Source: Salinibacillus aidingensis (GTDB lineage: Bacteria; Bacillota; Bacilli; Bacillales; Alkalibacillaceae). From it: a stretch of DNA of 64,000 nt. Below are positions 59,678-64,000 of the stretch, in pieces (the stretch's first letter is position 1; each line of letters opens with the position of its first letter). The notes under the pieces were generated by a model that saw only the letters and a list, made by a program, of their open reading frames with translations, did no database searches and was not told the DNA's origin. Both the position numbers and the translations under genes were made by a program. The stretch spans positions 248,001 to 312,000 of the forward strand of contig NZ_BAAADO010000004.1 of NCBI RefSeq assembly GCF_039522525.1. Direction: 5' to 3'.

Positions 59678-60349
59678 ATGAACAGATATGTAAGGCCGAT
59701 TCTATCATTAGTATTTATTATTGCTTTTATCGTACAGCCGATAAACCTTGGCTATGTACAGGCAGCTATGAATGTTGATGAATATTTCGACCAGAAACAA
59801 AACGAACAGCAAGAAGAAGAAAACAATGAGAGTAATTCTTCCGCTGAACAGGAACCGGAATTACAGGCAGACAACGGTTCTTTAATGGGGAATTTAATTA
59901 AAATGGTTATTATGCTTCTGATTGTTTTGGCTCTTATTTATTTCTTATTAAAGTTTTTACAAAAGCGAAATAAAATGTTTCAGCAGGTGCAGGCATTGGA
60001 GAATTTAGGCGGGATATCCTTAGGCTCTAATAAATCTGTTCAAATGGTCAGAATAGCTGATCGTGTCTTTGTCATCGGTGTGGGTGAGGATATCTCAATG
60101 CTGACAGAAATTGAGGATGAGGAAACGAAAGAAGAGTTATTAAAAGAAGATCAGGAAGCAAATACCAACCAGCCGTTTAAAGCCATGCTGAAATCCTTGG
60201 AGCAGAGAAAAGAACAGCAGAGTGATAAGGAATCAGTTACGAATTCCTTCAAAGAGCAATTTAACAGTGAGCTTAAGAAATTAAAAAATGGGAGACAAAA
60301 GCTGATGGAAAATAACAGGGATACCGGAAAAGAGGATCAGGATGGGTGA
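59678..60349 (+). CDS. fliZ: FliO-type flagellar export apparatus protein FliZ
   Basis: A 223-residue membrane protein corresponding to FliO, which helps FliP assemble. Signal-like N-terminus (about 5-28), acidic/Gln linker, transmembrane helix (about 70-92), then VQALENLGGISLGSNKSVQMVRIADRVFVIGVGEDISML, the FliO cytoplasmic core (in pieces). It overlaps fliP by 8 bases. Bacillus fliZ is not the enteric FliZ regulator. Confidence 0.92.
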   Translation: MNRYVRPILSLVFIIAFIVQPINLGYVQAAMNVDEYFDQKQNEQQEEENNESNSSAEQEPELQADNGSLMGNLIKMVIMLLIVLALIYFLLKFLQKRNKMFQQVQALENLGGISLGSNKSVQMVRIADRVFVIGVGEDISMLTEIEDEETKEELLKEDQEANTNQPFKAMLKSLEQRKEQQSDKESVTNSFKEQFNSELKKLKNGRQKLMENNRDTGKEDQDG

Positions 60350-61007
60350 ATTTGTAGACTTTTTTAATAACACGGATCCCCAGAGTGTCTCAACATCCGT
60401 TAAATTATTACTCTTATTAACTGTTCTGGCTCTTGCTCCAAGTATCCTGATATTGATGACAAGCTTTGCAAGAATAATCATTGTTTTGTCCTTTGTTCGT
60501 ACATCTCTGGCTACACAGCAAATGCCGCCGAATCAAATATTAATTGCGCTGGCACTGTTTTTAACCTTCTTTATCATGGCACCTACTTTTCAGGAAGTTA
60601 ATGAAGAAGCCTTACAGCCATTATTCAATGAAGAAATTACCATTGATGAAGCCTATGATCAGGCCAGTATGCCAATGAAGGAATTTATGGCCAAGCACAC
60701 ACGACAAAAAGATATGGCTTTATTTATGGATTATACCCAAATGGAGGCACCTGAGACATTAGAAGATGTGCCTCTTACAACATTAATCCCTGCTTTTGCC
60801 ATTAGTGAATTAAAAACAGCTTTTCAAATGGGATTTATGATTTTTGTTCCCTTTTTAATCATTGATATGGCCGTTGCCAGTATTTTAATGTCGATGGGAA
60901 TGATGATGTTACCACCAGTCATGATCTCTTTACCTTTTAAAATCTTATTATTTGTACTTGTGGATGGCTGGTATCTGATCACCCATTCATTATTAGAAAG
61001 CTTCTAG
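60342..61007 (+). CDS. fliP: Flagellar export protein FliP
   Basis: Core of the type III export gate. 221 residues, four transmembrane helices; SVKLLLLLTVLALAPSILILM, FVRTSLATQQMPPNQILIALALFLTF and C-terminal MMLPPVMISLPFKILLFVL (pieces) are family hallmarks. The long N-terminal signal region of enteric FliP is absent, as in Bacilli. Confidence 0.96.
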   Translation: MGEFVDFFNNTDPQSVSTSVKLLLLLTVLALAPSILILMTSFARIIIVLSFVRTSLATQQMPPNQILIALALFLTFFIMAPTFQEVNEEALQPLFNEEITIDEAYDQASMPMKEFMAKHTRQKDMALFMDYTQMEAPETLEDVPLTTLIPAFAISELKTAFQMGFMIFVPFLIIDMAVASILMSMGMMMLPPVMISLPFKILLFVLVDGWYLITHSLLESF

Positions 61008-61029
61008 CTTTGGAAGGGAGCGCATCATT

Positions 61030-61299
61030 TTGAATAGTGAATTTGTTATCTCCTTGGCAGAGACTGCGGTGTACACGTTGCTTACGGTTATTGGTCCCAT
61101 ATTAATTCTGGCTCTGGTTGTAGGTTTATTAGTGAGTATTTTTCAGGCAACGACACAAATCCAGGAACAAACCCTTGCCTTTATTCCGAAAATCATAGCT
61201 GTTTTTATAGGGATTATTTTCTTTGGTCCCTGGATGCTTGTTCAGGTTGTGGACTTTACCGCAAATATATTTAACAATCTCCATCAAGTGATTGGTTAA
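61030..61299 (+). CDS. fliQ: Flagellar export protein FliQ
   Basis: Small export-gate protein, 89 residues, two transmembrane helices (about 12-38 and 52-75), containing VGLLVSIFQATTQIQEQTLAFIPK. TTG start 12 bases after GGAAGGG. fliR begins right after its stop. Confidence 0.95.
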   Translation: MNSEFVISLAETAVYTLLTVIGPILILALVVGLLVSIFQATTQIQEQTLAFIPKIIAVFIGIIFFGPWMLVQVVDFTANIFNNLHQVIG

Positions 61300-61300
61300 T

Positions 61301-62080
61301 ATGTTAGAAGTCTTTGAACTTAGTAAACTGCCAGGATTTATCTTGATTTTTGCAAGGGTCATTGGTTTTTTCTTAACAATACCTGTATTTTCTTATCGTA
61401 ATCTTCCCAGAACTCATAAGCTAGGTTTTGCGATTTTTTTATCATGGATCATGTTTTATACCGTAGATATCCCTGTTTTCCTGTTAAATGGGCAATTTAT
61501 TCTCTTAATACTGAAAGAGCTTATTGTCGGGATACTTATCGGTTTAATTGCCTTTATTATATTAGGTGCTATTCAAATTGCAGGCGGATTTATTGATTTC
61601 CAGATGGGTTTTGCCATTGCCAATGTGATGGATCCGCAAACAGGGATCCAGAGTCCTTTAATTGGTCAATTTTTATATACCATTACCTTGCTTTTTCTCA
61701 TAACGGTTGATGCCCATCATTTATTGCTTGATGGTATTTTTTACAGCTATCAATATATCGAAATCGATCAAATGGTTCCGTTTCAGAACGATTCGATTGT
61801 GCAATTTGTGATGGAAAGCTTTAGCCAAATGTTTTTAATCGCATTTCAAATGTCCATCCCCATCGTAGGCTGTCTGTTTCTGGTTGATGTTGCTTTAGGG
61901 ATTGTGGCAAGAACCGTTCCACAATTGAACGTGTTTGTTGTAGGGCTGCCTTTGAAAATTTTTGTCAGCTTTGTCGTGATTTTTGTTTTTCTGGGTATTT
62001 ATGTAACCTTAATACAACAATTATTTGAAACCATTCTCAACGCTATGAGAGGATTAATGTCTTTATTTGGGGGTGCTTAG
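61301..62080 (+). CDS. fliR: Flagellar export protein FliR
   Basis: Export-gate protein, 259 residues, about six transmembrane helices; LPGFILIFARVIGFFLTIP and QIAGGFIDFQMGFAIANVMDP (pieces) are typical. ATG 61301 is one base after the fliQ stop and has only a weak ribosome-binding site, so it is probably coupled to fliQ. Confidence 0.95.
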   Translation: MLEVFELSKLPGFILIFARVIGFFLTIPVFSYRNLPRTHKLGFAIFLSWIMFYTVDIPVFLLNGQFILLILKELIVGILIGLIAFIILGAIQIAGGFIDFQMGFAIANVMDPQTGIQSPLIGQFLYTITLLFLITVDAHHLLLDGIFYSYQYIEIDQMVPFQNDSIVQFVMESFSQMFLIAFQMSIPIVGCLFLVDVALGIVARTVPQLNVFVVGLPLKIFVSFVVIFVFLGIYVTLIQQLFETILNAMRGLMSLFGGA

Positions 62081-62081
62081 T

Positions 62082-63164
62082 ATGAAATGGTTATCCTTGG
62101 ATTTGCAATATTTCGCAGGGGAAAAGACCGAAAAAGCTACCCCGAAAAAGCGTCAGGATTCAAGAAAAAAAGGACAGGTTGTGAAAAGTCAGGATGTTAA
62201 TACCGCAATCCTTCTGTTTATGATGTTTATTTTATTTTTTGTCATGGGCGGGTACCTGAAAGAACGATTAATGGCGATCTATGAAAAAGGGTTTGTGGAA
62301 TATATCCAGTGGAACGTAACAGCAGATACTGTCCAGTCCATGTTTTTTCAATACACGGTTGATGGGGTTATGGTGTTACTTCCCGTTATGATTGTGGCGG
62401 TTATTGCCGGACTGGCTTCTAACTTTCTGCAGATAGGGTTTTTATTTACCACCGAACCTCTAAAGTTTAACCTTGGGAAATTAAATCCTATAAAAGGAGC
62501 CAAGAAGATATTTTCGGCCCGGGCTCTGGTGGAGCTTCTGAAATCTTTATTAAAGATTACTGTCATCGGCAGTATTACATTTACGGTTATCTGGATGAAC
62601 AAAGACCAAATGATGATCATGTCCTTAAAAGGCCTTGATAGTGCCCTCGCTTTTTTTGGACAGATGACGATAACCATGGGGATTGCAGCTTCCATAGGGC
62701 TTTTAATCATTTCCGTCATCGATTATATCTATCAAAGGTATGATCATGAAAAAAACATTCGAATGTCCAAGCAGGATATTAAAGATGAACATAAGAACAT
62801 GGAAGGCGATCCACAAATAAAGTCCAAAGTAAAAGAAAGACAGAGGCAGATGGCTAATTCACGAATGATGAGTGAAGTACCAGATGCGGATGTAGTGATT
62901 ACCAATCCGACGCACTATTCTATTGCGATTAAGTATGATGAAGATAAATATGATGCTCCTTATGTAGCAGCAAAAGGGGTTGACTATATCGCTTTTAAAA
63001 TTAGGGAAGTGGCCAAACACCACGATATTCCCATGGTGGAAAATCGGTCACTGGCACGTTCCTTATACGCAAAGGTTGAAATAGGAGAAGTCATTCATGA
63101 AGACTTTTATCAGGCTGTTGCCGAAGTTCTTGCTTACGTATATCGATTGCAAAATAAAGTTTGA
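62082..63164 (+). CDS. flhB: Flagellar export switch protein FlhB
   Basis: Membrane protein that sets export specificity after autocleavage. 360 residues: AGEKTEKATPKKRQDSRKKGQV start, four transmembrane helices (about 30-215), and cytoplasmic domain with the NPTH cleavage site at residues 275-278. ATG 62082 follows GGGGGTGC. Its C-domain is the nearest relative in the window of YlqH. Confidence 0.97.
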   Translation: MKWLSLDLQYFAGEKTEKATPKKRQDSRKKGQVVKSQDVNTAILLFMMFILFFVMGGYLKERLMAIYEKGFVEYIQWNVTADTVQSMFFQYTVDGVMVLLPVMIVAVIAGLASNFLQIGFLFTTEPLKFNLGKLNPIKGAKKIFSARALVELLKSLLKITVIGSITFTVIWMNKDQMMIMSLKGLDSALAFFGQMTITMGIAASIGLLIISVIDYIYQRYDHEKNIRMSKQDIKDEHKNMEGDPQIKSKVKERQRQMANSRMMSEVPDADVVITNPTHYSIAIKYDEDKYDAPYVAAKGVDYIAFKIREVAKHHDIPMVENRSLARSLYAKVEIGEVIHEDFYQAVAEVLAYVYRLQNKV

Positions 63165-63184
63165 AGCAATGAGGAGAGACCATC

Positions 63185-64000
63185 ATGAAACTTAAAGATT
63201 TATCTGTATTATCAGCTGTTATATTAATTATTGTTATGCTCGTCATTCCTATGCCGGGCTGGCTTTTAAGTGTATTCATTTTAATTAACATCACACTCGC
63301 TTTAATCGTGATCCTTGTTGCTATGAATACAACTGAGGCACTGGAATTTGCAGTGTTTCCTTCTCTCTTATTGCTTTTAACTTTATTCAGATTGGGATTA
63401 AACGTATCCACAACACGATCCATTCTATCTGAAGGGGATGCGGGAGTCGTTATTGATACATTCGGAAGTTTTGTTATCGGGGATAACTCATTGGTTGGTT
63501 TTGTGATTTTCCTGATTTTAATTATTATCCAGTTTATCGTCATTACGAAAGGCTCTGAGCGTGTATCAGAGGTTTCCGCACGATTTACATTAGATGCGAT
63601 GCCTGGTAAGCAAATGAGTATTGATGCTGATCTTAACTCAGGATTAATTTCTGAACAGCAGGCAAAGGATCGCAGAGAAAAAATTGAACAGGAGGCGGAT
63701 TTCTACGGTGCCATGGATGGTGCCAGTAAATTTGTTAAGGGTGATGCGATTGCAGGGATTGTTATTGTTATTATCAATATTATCTTTGGATTAATTATTG
63801 GTGTGGCTCAGATGGGCTTAACGTTTGGTGAAGCTTCGAATCAATTCCTGCGCCTTACAGTTGGAGATGGACTTGTATCACAAATTCCGGCGTTACTCAT
63901 TTCCACCGCAACAGGTATTGTCGTTACACGAGTAGCTTCTGAAGGAAATTTGGGTACCGATATTACAAATCAGCTGCTGCGATTCCCTAAATTACTATAT
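63185..64000 (+). CDS. flhA: Flagellar export protein FlhA (3' truncated)
   Basis: Largest export-gate component (family FHIPEP). About 272 residues are visible out of roughly 680; the rest is beyond the window. Start MKLKDLSVLSAVILIIVMLVIP then several transmembrane helices, LFRLGLNVSTTRSIL, and the FHIPEP loop RFTLDAMPGKQMSIDADLNSG with AKDRREKIEQEADFYGAMDGA following. ATG 63185 lies after GAGGAG. The frame is intact to the last base. Confidence 0.95.
   Translation, partial: MKLKDLSVLSAVILIIVMLVIPMPGWLLSVFILINITLALIVILVAMNTTEALEFAVFPSLLLLLTLFRLGLNVSTTRSILSEGDAGVVIDTFGSFVIGDNSLVGFVIFLILIIIQFIVITKGSERVSEVSARFTLDAMPGKQMSIDADLNSGLISEQQAKDRREKIEQEADFYGAMDGASKFVKGDAIAGIVIVIINIIFGLIIGVAQMGLTFGEASNQFLRLTVGDGLVSQIPALLISTATGIVVTRVASEGNLGTDITNQLLRFPKLLY

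Noticed and set aside
62348..62719. 123-residue minus-strand frame inside flhB
   Set aside because: Antisense to transmembrane segments of FlhB, which produce long open reverse frames by codon bias.
63091..63543. 150-residue minus-strand frame opposite flhB end and flhA start
   Set aside because: The plus strand encodes clear FlhA; the reverse frame lacks any motif.

Overview
The window reads as a chromosomal core segment of an endospore-forming, motile, low-to-moderate GC Bacillota of the family Bacillaceae. Gene order follows the Bacillus subtilis priA-to-flhA block almost gene for gene. Spore formation is supported by a 26-residue spoVM gene, and motility by a nearly complete fla/che operon. 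Proteins are fairly acidic and Gln/Glu-rich, and dispersed palindromic repeats sit between genes, which fits halotolerant relatives such as Virgibacillus, Oceanobacillus or Halobacillus; the genus cannot be fixed from sequence alone. No tRNA, rRNA, CRISPR array, prophage or insertion sequence was seen.

Layout. 1-8.8 kb: priA (5' cut by the window), fmt, rsmB, prpC, prkC, rsgA, rpe (replication restart, initiator formylation, rRNA methylation, Ser/Thr phosphorylation, ribosome assembly). 8.8-12.6 kb: thiN, spoVM, divergent rpmB, yloU and the fatty acid kinase gene fakA. 12.6-20.2 kb: sdaAB-sdaAA, recG, then the FapR-controlled phospholipid/fatty acid genes fapR-plsX-fabD-fabG-acpP. 20.2-28 kb: rnc, a small DUF1128 gene on the minus strand, smc, and the SRP genes ftsY-ylxM-ffh. 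28-33.4 kb: rpsP-khpA-ylqD-rimM-trmD, rplS with a probable L19 leader, a type I signal peptidase, rbgA, rnhB. 33.4-41.2 kb: ylqG-ylqH (FliK-like and FlhB-C-domain-like), a small membrane protein, sucCD, dprA, topA. 41.8-45.5 kb: xerC-hslV-hslU-codY. 45.8-64 kb: flgB-flgC-fliE-fliF-fliG-fliH-fliI-fliJ-ylxF-fliK-flgD-(TIGR02530)-flgE-swrD-fliL-fliM-fliY-cheY-fliZ-fliP-fliQ-fliR-flhB-flhA (3' cut by the window).

The genes form a few coherent modules: translation and ribosome maturation, membrane lipid synthesis under malonyl-CoA-sensing FapR, co-translational membrane targeting, nutritional control (CodY) placed just before the flagellar operon, and the complete flagellar basal body, hook and export apparatus.

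The most interesting departures from the expected block are: (1) a detached pair, YlqG (FliK-like C-terminus) and YlqH (free-standing FlhB cytoplasmic-domain homologue without NPTH), resembling a second export-specificity switch; (2) tandem arrays of about 120-bp palindromic units that begin at the stop codons of both fabG and ffh and carry the same two unit types in opposite order; (3) a second repeat family in a full and an internally deleted copy; (4) absence of def, rlmN and trmFO from their usual positions; (5) an RbgA whose GTPase G4 motif has Met in place of Asn; and (6) a hook protein with a large acidic insertion and a calcium-loop-like motif. Most other content is ordinary housekeeping DNA.
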